DNA from: Oscillospiraceae bacterium
GTDB taxonomy: Bacteria > Bacillota > Clostridia > Oscillospirales > Acutalibacteraceae
Length of the DNA stretch: 64,000 bases
Direction: 5' to 3'
NCBI GenBank assembly: GCA_022650485.1
Contig: JALCPP010000007.1
Location: forward strand, 1-64,000
Shown: one piece after another, positions 9,000-17,142 of the stretch
Numbering within the stretch: position 1 is the first letter of the stretch
How the letters are laid out: the number at the start of each line of letters is the position of its first letter
Position numbers and translations under genes: made by a program
Notes under the pieces: generated by a model
What the model was told of the DNA's origin: nothing
What the model saw: only the letters and a program-made list of their open reading frames with translations
Database searches by the model: none

Positions 9000-9031
9000 A
9001 ACATTATACAATGTTTATTGCTTGCGCTCAA
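9000..9031 (-). promoter_or_regulatory. Promoter and operator of the restriction-type operon
   Basis: On the minus strand TTGAGC (9026-9031) and TATAAT (9003-9008) are 17 bp apart. The perfect palindrome AACATT-ATAC-AATGTT (9000-9015) covers the -10 box. Binding of the Xre protein here would shut off the operon; this is inference from position. Confidence 0.65.
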
Positions 9032-9122
9032 GTTAATTTCGCATAATTTTGCGAATCTATCGCAATTTTGATGAAAACATTTTCATAGGAAATTCCTGTT
9101 TTTTGTAAAGGAGGTTCTGCTC

Positions 9123-10529
9123 ATGGCAACTACGCGGCTGATGCCGCTGCATACCGGCAAGGGCCGGGACGTCGGCACGGCGATCAGCGACGTTATTGAT
9201 TACGTGAAAAACCCGGAGAAAACGGATTACGGCAGGCTTATCACCGGCTATGAATGCGACAGCCGAACAGCCAACGCCGAGTTCCTTTTTTCCAAACGGC
9301 AGTATGCCGCTCTTACCGGCAGGACGCGCGGTGCGGACGATGTGATTGCCTACCATCTCCGGCAGTCATTTGTCCCCGGCGAGATCACACCGGAGGAAGC
9401 AAACCGGATCGGCTGTGAGCTTGCCAAACACTTTACGAACGGGAATCATGCTTTCATTGTCTGCACCCACATCGACAAGCACCACATTCACAATCATATC
9501 ATCTGGAATTCCACGTCCCTCGACTGTACCCGGAAGTTCCGGAACTTTTGGGGAAGTACCAAAGCCGTGCGGCGGCTGAATGATACGCTGTGCATTGAGA
9601 ACGGTTTATCCATCGTGGAAAATCCGAAGCGTCACGGCAAGAGCTATAACAAGTGGCTGGGAGATCAGGGAAAACCCTCCAACCGGGAGTTTTTGTGTAT
9701 GGCAATAGACGCGGCTTTAGCTCAAAATCCCGCCGATTTTGACGCGTTCCTGAAGCTCTTGCAGAACGCCGGATATGAAATCAAACCGGGGAAAATTCCC
9801 GCCCTGCGCGGTGAAAATCAGAAGCGGTTTATCCGGCTGGATACGCTGGGCAGCGGTTACAGTGAAGCGGAGCTTCGGGCCGTTCTTTCCGGTGAAAAGG
9901 CACATCAGCCACGCAAAAAAATTATCCGGCCCGCACTGGATGAAAAGGTCAATCTGCTGGTGGATATTCAGGCAAAGCTCCGTGCCGGAAAAGGCGTTGG
10001 TTATGAACGCTGGGCTAAGGTGTTCAACATCAAGCAGATGGCGCAGACGGTGAATTATCTGACCGAGCACAACTTGTTGGAGTACGATGTGCTCGCCACC
10101 AAAACAGCTTCGGCAACCGCCCGATATAACGAGCTTTCCGCACAAATCAAGGCGGCTGAAAAACGGCTGACCGAAATCGCCGTTCTGAAAACGCAGATTG
10201 TCAATTACGCCAAAACCCGCGACACCTATGTTGCCTACCGCAAGGCGGGGTATTCCAAAAAGTTTCTTGCGGAGCATGAGAGCGACATCCTTTTGCACAA
10301 GGCGGCGAAGAAATCATTCGACGAGCTGGGCGTGAAAAAACTTCCCGCCGTCAAGAGCTTACAGGCCGAATATGCGGCGCTTCTGGCAGAAAAAAAAGAG
10401 GCTTACGCTGATTATCGCAAGGCCCGCGATGAGATGAAAGAGCTGTTGACCGTGAAAGCAAACGTCGATCATTTGCTTGGCCCCGACAGGCGCGAAGCGG
10501 AGAAAGAAAAAGGACATGGGCAGCGTTGA
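9123..10529 (+). CDS. ICE relaxase (mobilisation nuclease)
   Basis: 468 residues; AGGAGG lies eight bases before the ATG. The N-terminal ~190 residues form the MobA/VirD2-like relaxase domain: Tyr in YAALTG (~61), then the HUH-type metal site HIDKHHIHNHI (116-126), followed by SLDCTRKFRNFWGSTKAVRRLND. It nicks oriT and stays attached to the 5' end of the transferred strand. The C-terminal half is long, charged and helical (coiled-coil-like from ~320), ending in KEKGHGQR. Its usual neighbours mobC and CD1845 are split off by the restriction-type operon. Confidence 0.9.
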   Translation: MATTRLMPLHTGKGRDVGTAISDVIDYVKNPEKTDYGRLITGYECDSRTANAEFLFSKRQYAALTGRTRGADDVIAYHLRQSFVPGEITPEEANRIGCELAKHFTNGNHAFIVCTHIDKHHIHNHIIWNSTSLDCTRKFRNFWGSTKAVRRLNDTLCIENGLSIVENPKRHGKSYNKWLGDQGKPSNREFLCMAIDAALAQNPADFDAFLKLLQNAGYEIKPGKIPALRGENQKRFIRLDTLGSGYSEAELRAVLSGEKAHQPRKKIIRPALDEKVNLLVDIQAKLRAGKGVGYERWAKVFNIKQMAQTVNYLTEHNLLEYDVLATKTASATARYNELSAQIKAAEKRLTEIAVLKTQIVNYAKTRDTYVAYRKAGYSKKFLAEHESDILLHKAAKKSFDELGVKKLPAVKSLQAEYAALLAEKKEAYADYRKARDEMKELLTVKANVDHLLGPDRREAEKEKGHGQR

Positions 10530-11081
10530 ACTGTCCATGTTCCCGGAAGCGTCCGCAGGACGCGCAGCCGCACAATTTATTGTGCGATCAAAGGGGATTG
10601 GGGGCTTGCCACCAACAAGCAATTTCCCGGCTTTCGCGCAAGCGAAAAATCGGGAAATGAGCATCGTGGGTACCACGATGCATTGCTTGCTACAATGAGT
10701 TTGACCCTGAAACAGCGTGGAAAATCCATACTGCACAGCGGCTCATGCCTAAGCTACAATGAAGGGGTAATCGGTCTTACGGAGCATTGCTTGCCGGCAC
10801 AGTGAAACAGACGAGCAACGCAAACTCGCCATGAGAGATGGATTGGGTTGTATCCGCAACAACCAAGTCGTATTAGCATTGAAGAAAAAGCGGGACAGAA
10901 AGTGGCAGAATTGCTTGCTGGGTTTCCAAAACGGAACAACTCTTAAAGTAGACCATCCGTTCATCCTGTGAGAACATCAATGTTTCGGCTGGTAGGGTGC
11001 GACCCTGTTAGCCCGTGTTAATAACGCGCCTGTTGGTTCTCATTGTGGAATGAAATTGTACCCGCGCAAGGAGGAAAGGCA
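10530..11081. other. Structured gap between relaxase and IS110 transposase
   Basis: The first part holds four hairpins in a row: 10569-10586 (8-bp perfect arms around TT), 10604-10620 (5-bp arms), 10623-10657 (TTTCCCG/CGGGAAA with an inner TTTCGC/GCGAAA), and 10661-10681 (9-bp perfect arms). The 11-mer GCATTGCTTGC occurs at 10680-10690 and again at 10784-10794. Further on there are only short broken reading frames that look like decayed coding sequence, which I cannot assign. The last ~250 bases before the transposase are the expected place for the non-coding end, and possibly the bridge RNA, of an IS110 element. No intact gene is seen. Confidence 0.5.
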
Positions 11082-12311
11082 ATGAAAATAGTTCCTGTGG
11101 CAGGAGTGGATGTAAGCAAGCGCTTTAGCGATATGTGCATTCTCTCTCCAGAAAATGATGTGTTCGCCCGTGTGAAAATCTACCATGACCTTACCTAAAT
11201 GGAACGTGCTTTGGGGCCACTGCAGGAGGCAGAGAAACAATTTGGAAAACGTCCTGTTCTTGTGATAGAATCTACCTCTCACTACCATCTGATACTATTC
11301 CAGTTTTTCAGGAAAGCTGGATATGAAGTAATTGTGGTCAATCCCATCCAAAGCGGAGCTCTCAGAAACATCAAAGTACGAAAACTCAAGACAGACAAGG
11401 TGGATGCTTATCGGCTTGCCATGCTGTATCGCATCAAAGTGCTGCGGCCCTCACAAGTTCCAATGGACGCCCTGCGGGGATTGCGTCTGTTATACAGACA
11501 GCGGTTTGAATTGACGCACGACATCACCTGCTTCAAAAACCGTCTGACCGCACTGCTGGATCAGATCTTCCCGGGTTACGAAAAAGTGTTCGCCGACGTG
11601 GGCGGATCGTCCTCCATCGCCGTACTATCTGTCTATCCCACACCGCAAACGCTCGTTCAGGAAGATCCTGATACACTGGCAACTCCCAGCCGCAGCGGTG
11701 CAAGCTTTGGAAAGAAAAAAGCAGAGGCCCTGCTTCAGGCAGCGACAGGCACCTGCCGAATTGGACTTGATTCCCCCGGCAACGCAGCCATCATTCTGTC
11801 AACTATCGCTGTCCTGAACAGTCTAAAAGAAAGCAAATCAAGATTGGAACAGGAAATTCAAGAGTTGATCTCACGAGAGCAATATATCCGAAATAACCTT
11901 GCACTACTTCAGACCATTCCGGGCATCGGGCCTCAGTCCGCCGCCGTGATCTTGTCCGAAATCGGAAACATCTCGCTGTTCCAAAAGCCAAAGCAGCTTG
12001 CCGCCTACTTCGGTCTCGACCCTTCCGAGAGACAATCTGGTACGTTTCATAGCTCAAAGAACAAACTCTCCAAGCGCGGTTCTCCCTACGTTCGGGCCAT
12101 GCTCCACATGGCCGCGCACAACTCTGTACACAGTACGAAAAAACATCTCCCAGGCAGGGGCAATCCTGTGCTAGCAAAAAAGTGCCGGAGCAAGCCGCCT
12201 AAGGTCGCCATGTGCACGGTGATGCATAAGCTGTCCAACATTATTTTCGCCGTTCTGCGTGACCAGAAGCCTTCGAATTGCGTCAGCCACAGGAACACGC
12301 TCATAGGTTAG
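11082..12311 (+). pseudogene. IS110-family transposase interrupted by an in-frame stop
   Basis: Reading from ATG 11082 (AAGGAGGAAAGGCA upstream) gives the DEDD_Tnp_IS110 start MKIVPVAGVDVSKRF with the first catalytic Asp at residue 10. A TAA at 11196-11198 (codon 39) then interrupts, and the same frame continues for 370 codons. The remaining acidic residues are at VIESTSHYH and KTDKVDAYRLA; the C-terminal Transposase_20 domain has TIPGIGPQSAAVILSEIG and RGSPYVRAML with the expected Ser. The full length of ~409 residues is normal for IS110. The first catalytic Asp is cut off from the rest, and the downstream ATG at 11199 lacks it, so the enzyme should be inactive unless the stop is read through. 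Confidence 0.85.
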
Positions 12312-12606
12312 GAATGCTTTCTGCCGCCTGAATTGGTTTCTTTGCAAGTCCAGAAACCACTGGGCTTGGTTCGTTATCCCCTATTTAGCACCAAAACGTT
12401 TATCAAAATTTCCCTTTTAGACTTGGCCTTGCTTAGCTGGTCTGCTTCTGCTTCTTTCCTGATACTGCTAATTGATTCCTTTATGGTTCTTAGGCAAAAG
12501 TTTCGTCATTAGTGTGTCATTCCTTTTAATTCAGAGAAAAAGCATTCGAACTGAAACACCTCAATTGATCGCATTCTCCTATATATTGCATAATCTTTTA
12601 TTTTAA
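12312..12606. other. Gap downstream of the IS110 transposase
   Basis: This stretch should contain the right end of the IS110 element. I see no terminal inverted repeat, as is normal for this family, no target duplication that can be recognised, and no further gene. Confidence 0.4.
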
Positions 12607-13326
12607 TTAAGCGCGCCCGTGAAGATAAACACAGTATTCGTATTTATCTGCCACCAGTTTAATAACACTATATTCAAATGGGCCCTGTTCATTGGAAGAG
12701 ATGCGTTTGCTACATAAAAGAGGCGAGCCGAATGGAACGCGAAGGATCTGTGACTCTGTAAAATCGGCACTTGTAGCAGAAAGTCGTTCAACCGCGTCTT
12801 TAAATACAATATGATACTTCTTTTCCAAAAACTCGTACAGCCCGGAAAATGTATTCACAGACTTTTCAAAATCTGGAACGGCGTTTTCCCTAAGATAATT
12901 TACCATAATCGCGATGGGAAGGCCATCCGTACACTGCACACGTTGTAGCTTATAGACGCTGTCTCCGACGGAAAGATCCAGCGCCTGTGCGACTTTTTCC
13001 GAGGCAAGCACATGCTCAATACACATCCCTTGGGTCGTAACCTTAAATCCCTTTTTCTCCAATGTTTCCGTAATAGATGTAATATGGTTCAATTTTTGTG
13101 TTGTAGAAATATCTAACACTTCAGTACCGCGTCCCTGTTTCACCCTGAGGAAACCTTCCGAAACCAACAGGCTGATTGCCTTTCTTATGGTTGTTCTGCT
13201 CACAGAAAACTGTTTTTCCAACTCGGCTTCATTGGGTAAAAGCATATGGGGTTGATAAGTCCCGTCTTTCAGCCTTTTCTTGATTTCAGAGTAAACGATC
13301 CGATAGGAAGGTATATTCATAAGCAT
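12607..13326 (-). CDS. GntR/HutC-family regulator with UTRA domain
   Basis: 239 residues from ATG 13326 (AGAGGAG just upstream; ATG 13320 is also possible). The winged helix covers ~1-70 (SYRIVYSEIKKRLKDGTY, LPNEAELEKQFSVSRTTIRKAI, GFLRVKQGRGT), and the UTRA effector-binding domain follows (~85-235). HutC-type UTRA domains bind sugars, sugar phosphates or histidine-pathway metabolites. The gene stands next to the FGGY kinase/aldolase set, and similar 16-bp sites lie before this gene and at both promoters of that set, so it is the likely local repressor. Confidence 0.85.
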   Translation of the reverse strand: MLMNIPSYRIVYSEIKKRLKDGTYQPHMLLPNEAELEKQFSVSRTTIRKAISLLVSEGFLRVKQGRGTEVLDISTTQKLNHITSITETLEKKGFKVTTQGMCIEHVLASEKVAQALDLSVGDSVYKLQRVQCTDGLPIAIMVNYLRENAVPDFEKSVNTFSGLYEFLEKKYHIVFKDAVERLSATSADFTESQILRVPFGSPLLCSKRISSNEQGPFEYSVIKLVADKYEYCVYLHGRA

Positions 13327-13343
13327 CTGACTCCTCTTTTTAA

Positions 13344-13359
13344 AAACATCATTATGTAT
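13344..13359 (-). promoter_or_regulatory. Operator-like site 1, before the gntR gene
   Basis: Plus-strand AAACATCATTATGTAT, an imperfect dyad in the leader of the regulator gene. It matches sites at 16943-16958 (14 of 16 in the same orientation) and 17113-17128, giving a consensus close to AAACATNATNATGTNT. A direct repeat AGTATAACATTT lies just beyond (13369-13395). Autoregulation by the GntR protein is inferred. Confidence 0.6.
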
Positions 13360-13409
13360 AATATAGGAGTATAACATTTATAGTATAACATTTTTTAAAA
13401 AAATTGCAA

Positions 13410-13449
13410 AAGGAAAGTGATCATCAGCTGTAAGATGATCACTTTCCTT
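13410..13449 (-). terminator. Terminator of the FGGY-OYE-DUF1097 operon
   Basis: A perfect 16-bp stem (13410-13425 with 13434-13449) with an 8-nt loop. On the minus strand it runs into T-rich sequence that also holds the regulator's promoter region. Confidence 0.85.
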
Positions 13450-13469
13450 ATTTGAACTTCTGTTTCTAG

Positions 13470-14015
13470 TTATGTATGCTCCTCCGCTTTTTTGTAGCTG
13501 GCAACAAAATTTGAAATCCAGACAGTCAAAAAGCCTGCAAAAAGTCCGATAATGGCATACAGCAATTCTCCAACTGCTACAATCACATACCCTTTTTCTG
13601 CGATGCTTGGAATTTCCATGGCCCCAAAAAAGGTAGCGGCGCCAAGATATACGGCTGGGACTCTATTCCCGACGGGAAACCGTTCCGCTAGGCACATTGG
13701 TATAACGCCTATTACAACTGCAAGGGGAAGAGCTAGATATGATACGCTCCAACCAAAATGAGTAAACAGGGTATTGCATACAAAAATCAAAATAGCGCAG
13801 GCAATACCAACAATAAAGCTCATCCAAGAAATAACTGCGTCTTTCGGCGTTCCCCCGCCGAAAAAATAACAGGACCAAGCAATAAATGAAACAAAACAAA
13901 GGCCTGCGCCCGTTGCAATAATTCCAAAATTCTGTAATATGTTCGACAGCAGCATGACTGCACCCGCAAGGACCGAAATGATTAATGTCGCAATGAAAAG
14001 TCTTTTAAAACTCAT
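13470..14015 (-). CDS. DUF1097 family membrane protein
   Basis: 181 residues from ATG 14015, preceded by AAGGAGGAATTGTT; the longer in-frame opening overlaps the upstream gene and has no ribosome site. Five or six hydrophobic helices (residues ~5-27, 30-50, 57-80, 88-105, 117-135, 140-170) fill almost the whole chain, with a short charged tail. The pattern fits DUF1097, an uncharacterised inner-membrane family. It is last in a leftward operon after the FGGY kinase and flavoenzyme and is the only membrane protein of the sugar set, so it could serve as the uptake component; this is inference. Confidence 0.65.
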   Translation of the reverse strand: MSFKRLFIATLIISVLAGAVMLLSNILQNFGIIATGAGLCFVSFIAWSCYFFGGGTPKDAVISWMSFIVGIACAILIFVCNTLFTHFGWSVSYLALPLAVVIGVIPMCLAERFPVGNRVPAVYLGAATFFGAMEIPSIAEKGYVIVAVGELLYAIIGLFAGFLTVWISNFVASYKKAEEHT

Positions 14016-14104
14016 AACAATTCCTCCTTGTTCCAATTTGCTGAGTATGATGTGGAAAACAAAAAAAGATGGCACAGCATTAAGAAAAGGCAGACAGAAT
14101 TTTA

Positions 14105-15346
14105 TCAGGTGTGATTTTGGTTCAAACGGCCTTTTTCCTTGCGGATGCTGACCAAAATATTGGTATAGTACTTGTTGTATGTACAGCATCCGATTTTCTG
14201 CTGGCGGATAAGAAGTTCAAGACAGTTGTCGCAAAGCGTACAAAAATGGATCTCCTCTTCTCGGCCTTCTCTAACCTTTAAAGGCAAAAGCGGGTCGGCC
14301 AGCGATTGACGTCCAAGACCGATCATATCGACAATTCCATTCTCAATATTTCGGGCTCCCACTTTCAAGAGCGTGTTTTCCTTGGGATCACACGCCTGCA
14401 GGCCCTTGTTTCCCTTCCCCCAAACAGAATAGTTTGAGCCGATTATGACGGTTTCAGGCTTGACCGCATCTTTAAAAGCCTTTTGAAAGGTAGGATGCAG
14501 ATAAGCAATGTATGGATGCTGGCGTTCCGCCTGTGTAAGGGAAACCGTGATGGACGGAGACCCCGCTGTTTCCACAAAAAAGCTTGCGCCGCGTTCTTCC
14601 AGTCCCTTCAGCAAAGCAATCGGTTCTTTCAGATCGATTACCGGCGAATCCGGCCCCGCTGTTCCGAAGCCGCCGGGAAAACCTTCCCATGCGGAGATTT
14701 TTGAACCCACCAGGAAATTCTTGTCATTGACTGCTCTAATAATTCGGTCGGTCAATTCATACGCAAATCTGCTTCGGTTTTCCCAGCTTCCGCCATATTT
14801 CCATTTTCTAGAATTATAAGGACGAAGAATCTGAGACCCGAGATATCCGTGACAGAGTTTCAGATCAACGCCATCGGCCCCGGCGTCATGAGCAATCTTT
14901 GCCGCAAGAACAAATTCATTCATGATCTTTTCCATGTCATCTTCCGAAAGAAGGTCGCCGCCATATCCATACAGAGGATTGACCGTAACTCTGCGCGAAA
15001 AGGTTGGGCTACTCAGTTCTCCGGAGTGGGTCAGCTGAAAAATAAACAGAGGATCCGGGTTGATGCTTTTAAGCTTTTTCACGAATGTTTCCAGCGGCTT
15101 CGCGTTTGCCGGCAGAATCATCAGCTGGTCGTCACGGCTGCGGCTCTCATGCGTAACGGAAATTGCTTCCAGTGTGATCATGCCAGCCCCGCCTTTGAAA
15201 AGGTTTGCATACCGCTGATAGGTCAATTCACTCGGATTTCCGTCTTTGTCGGCGTCACAGCATTCCATAGCTTGGGTCAGAAAGCGGTTCTTAGATTTGC
15301 GCGTGCCGATCTTGATAGGTGATGTGAGAATTTTTTGGTAATTCAT
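14105..15346 (-). CDS. Old yellow enzyme-type NADH:flavin oxidoreductase
   Basis: 413 residues, an FMN TIM barrel (~5-370). Visible family features are the N-terminal TSPIKIGTRKSKNRFLTQAM, FIFQLTHSGE, DAGADGVDLKLCHGYLGSQILRPYNSRKWKYGGSWENRSRF (substrate/FMN loop) and IGLGRQSLADP. The usual HGAHGYL of the family is replaced by LCHGYL. A C-terminal Cys cluster (CTLCDNCLELL...GCC) resembles the [4Fe-4S] ligand pattern of larger 2,4-dienoyl-CoA reductase relatives, although the rest of their extra domains is missing. It lies 22 bp after the FGGY kinase gene. The substrate is unknown; an enone or sugar-derived intermediate is possible. Confidence 0.75.
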   Translation of the reverse strand: MNYQKILTSPIKIGTRKSKNRFLTQAMECCDADKDGNPSELTYQRYANLFKGGAGMITLEAISVTHESRSRDDQLMILPANAKPLETFVKKLKSINPDPLFIFQLTHSGELSSPTFSRRVTVNPLYGYGGDLLSEDDMEKIMNEFVLAAKIAHDAGADGVDLKLCHGYLGSQILRPYNSRKWKYGGSWENRSRFAYELTDRIIRAVNDKNFLVGSKISAWEGFPGGFGTAGPDSPVIDLKEPIALLKGLEERGASFFVETAGSPSITVSLTQAERQHPYIAYLHPTFQKAFKDAVKPETVIIGSNYSVWGKGNKGLQACDPKENTLLKVGARNIENGIVDMIGLGRQSLADPLLPLKVREGREEEIHFCTLCDNCLELLIRQQKIGCCTYNKYYTNILVSIRKEKGRLNQNHT

Positions 15347-15368
15347 TTTTATTTCTCTCCCTTATAAA

Positions 15369-16889
15369 TTATTGTAACAGATTTGCTTCCATAAAATCGC
15401 CAAAGTCTGCCAAAACCCCTGTTGCATGTTCAAAGATTGGAAAAAGCCTTTGATATTTTTCGACATTCTGCGGATTGGGAACGCTACGGTTTTCTATATG
15501 GTGCAAATTTCTAATTTGACGGTAATCTTTCCACCAACCAACGGCTTTCGCCGCAATTGCGGCGGCTCCTAGGGAAGCCGCATCCTGATCAATATTAGTT
15601 TTTATAATTTCCACATTGAACACGTCCGCAAACATCTGCATCCACACTTTGCTTTTGCTACCACCGCCGCAGAACAGAATAGGGGCGGATATTCTTGTGT
15701 GCTGCCGCAGACATTCATACGACATTTTCAAATTCAAGGCGATACCTTCCATGGCGGCCCGGATCATGTCTTCCCGGGTACTGCCCAAATGCAAGCCGAG
15801 AAAAGCCCCCTGTATGTTAACGCTTTTGTCCTGCGAGGTTCCGCCTGCAAGACTGGGATTGAAAATAAGCCCATTTGACCCAACGGGGACTCGCTCCGCC
15901 ATCTCGTCCATGATTCGGTACGCTGAGGATTCTTCGCTGATATCTCTGCAGATCGTTTCTCGGACCCAACGTAAAGAACTCCCCCCCGCAAAAATGGAAA
16001 ACGCCGACGTATACATTCCCTCACAAATGTGTGCGAATACATACGGCTTTTTCACGGGGTCGAGAACGGGCCTGGCTGAATTGACCGGAATCCAGCTTGA
16101 TGACCCGAGTGAAGTATAAATACGTCCTTCCTCAGGACCAACGGCCCCCAAGGCCATACAGGCATTATCCACTCCTCCGCAGGCCACCGGTGTTCCTTCC
16201 GCAAGACCGGTTTCTTTCGCCGCCCATTTTGTCACTTGTCCTATTATTGTATGTGACGGGACAATTTCCGGAAAAATAAATTTTGGAATTCCCGCAGCTG
16301 CAAGGTAACGGTCTTCCAGGGAGTTCTTCAGAAGGTTATAAGCTCCTGTGCCGGAAGCGTAGGAATAATCCGTGTAGACCCGGCCGGTGAGCATACAATT
16401 GATATAGTCCTTTGAACCCAGCACCTTGTCAATTTTGCGGAATAGGTCCGGACTGTGCTTTTTCAGCCACATCAGCTTGAAAATGGAGTAGCACGCTTTC
16501 GGAAAGCCGTTTCCTGTTGTCAGATACCATTCCGTTTCGTCTATTTTACGGAAAAATTCGTCAGCTTCCTTGTCCGCACGGGTATCGGACCAGATGGGTA
16601 CCTTTTCTAAAAGTACATTCCCGTTGGAGTCGATTGGAACGGTTACCAGGCTATGCCCCGATAACGCAACACATCGGATGGAATCGGGGGACATGCCGGT
16701 TTTACGAAGAAGCAATTTTGTGCTGGCCTTTACTCCTTCCCACCAGTCAAAAGGTCTTTGTTCATGAATACCGGTTCCTGTATAATAGGTGCTGTATTCA
16801 AAGAAGGATTTTGCCAGTGTGTTTAAATTTTCATCATAAAGGGATGATTTTACCCCGCCTGTCCCCAGATCGTAAGCAATCAGATTCAT
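15369..16889 (-). CDS. FGGY-family carbohydrate kinase (xylulokinase-like)
   Basis: 506 residues, a normal FGGY length. The N-terminal domain starts MNLIAYDLGTGGVKSSLYD (phosphate 1 loop) and has HEQRPFDWWEG and ALSGHS. The C-terminal domain has CGGVDNACMALGAVGPEEGRIYTSLGSSSW (phosphate 2 region) and ILFCGGGSKSKVWMQMFADVF, then QDAASLGAAAIAA (adenosine site). It phosphorylates a sugar or polyol with ATP in the cytosol; the substrate cannot be told. It is first gene of the leftward operon, with a consensus promoter whose spacer holds an operator-like site. Confidence 0.85.
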   Translation of the reverse strand: MNLIAYDLGTGGVKSSLYDENLNTLAKSFFEYSTYYTGTGIHEQRPFDWWEGVKASTKLLLRKTGMSPDSIRCVALSGHSLVTVPIDSNGNVLLEKVPIWSDTRADKEADEFFRKIDETEWYLTTGNGFPKACYSIFKLMWLKKHSPDLFRKIDKVLGSKDYINCMLTGRVYTDYSYASGTGAYNLLKNSLEDRYLAAAGIPKFIFPEIVPSHTIIGQVTKWAAKETGLAEGTPVACGGVDNACMALGAVGPEEGRIYTSLGSSSWIPVNSARPVLDPVKKPYVFAHICEGMYTSAFSIFAGGSSLRWVRETICRDISEESSAYRIMDEMAERVPVGSNGLIFNPSLAGGTSQDKSVNIQGAFLGLHLGSTREDMIRAAMEGIALNLKMSYECLRQHTRISAPILFCGGGSKSKVWMQMFADVFNVEIIKTNIDQDAASLGAAAIAAKAVGWWKDYRQIRNLHHIENRSVPNPQNVEKYQRLFPIFEHATGVLADFGDFMEANLLQ

Positions 16890-16935
16890 TCAGCCACCCC
16901 GCTCCTTTATCAGAGTATTTTAACTTGGTATATTC

Positions 16936-16964
16936 ATTATATAAAGATGATTATGTATTGTCAA
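16936..16964 (-). promoter_or_regulatory. Promoter of the FGGY kinase operon with operator 2
   Basis: Minus strand: TTGACA (16959-16964), 17-bp spacer, TATAAT (16936-16941), a full consensus sigma-A promoter. The spacer contains ATACATAATCATCTTT (16943-16958), 14/16 identical to the site before the gntR gene, so a bound regulator would block polymerase. Confidence 0.8.
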
Positions 16965-17075
16965 CGAATTATCTAATATTTTTTTAAATGCCAAATTAAA
17001 TTTATAACAATTTTATATTTTTTTACGTTCATTTTAGGCATTTATAATAAAATAATTCAGATTCACAGAAACATA

Positions 17076-17128
17076 TTGACATTATATATTGTAAATGTTA
17101 TATTATTTTTTGAAACATAATAATGTTT
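17076..17128 (+). promoter_or_regulatory. Promoter of the deoC-like operon with operator 3
   Basis: TTGACA (17076-17081), 17-bp spacer, TATATT (17099-17104). Just downstream lies the dyad AAACAT-AATA-ATGTTT (17113-17128), placed near the start of transcription and related to the two other sites of this locus. Confidence 0.8.
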
Positions 17129-17142
17129 TGGAAGGAGGTTCT

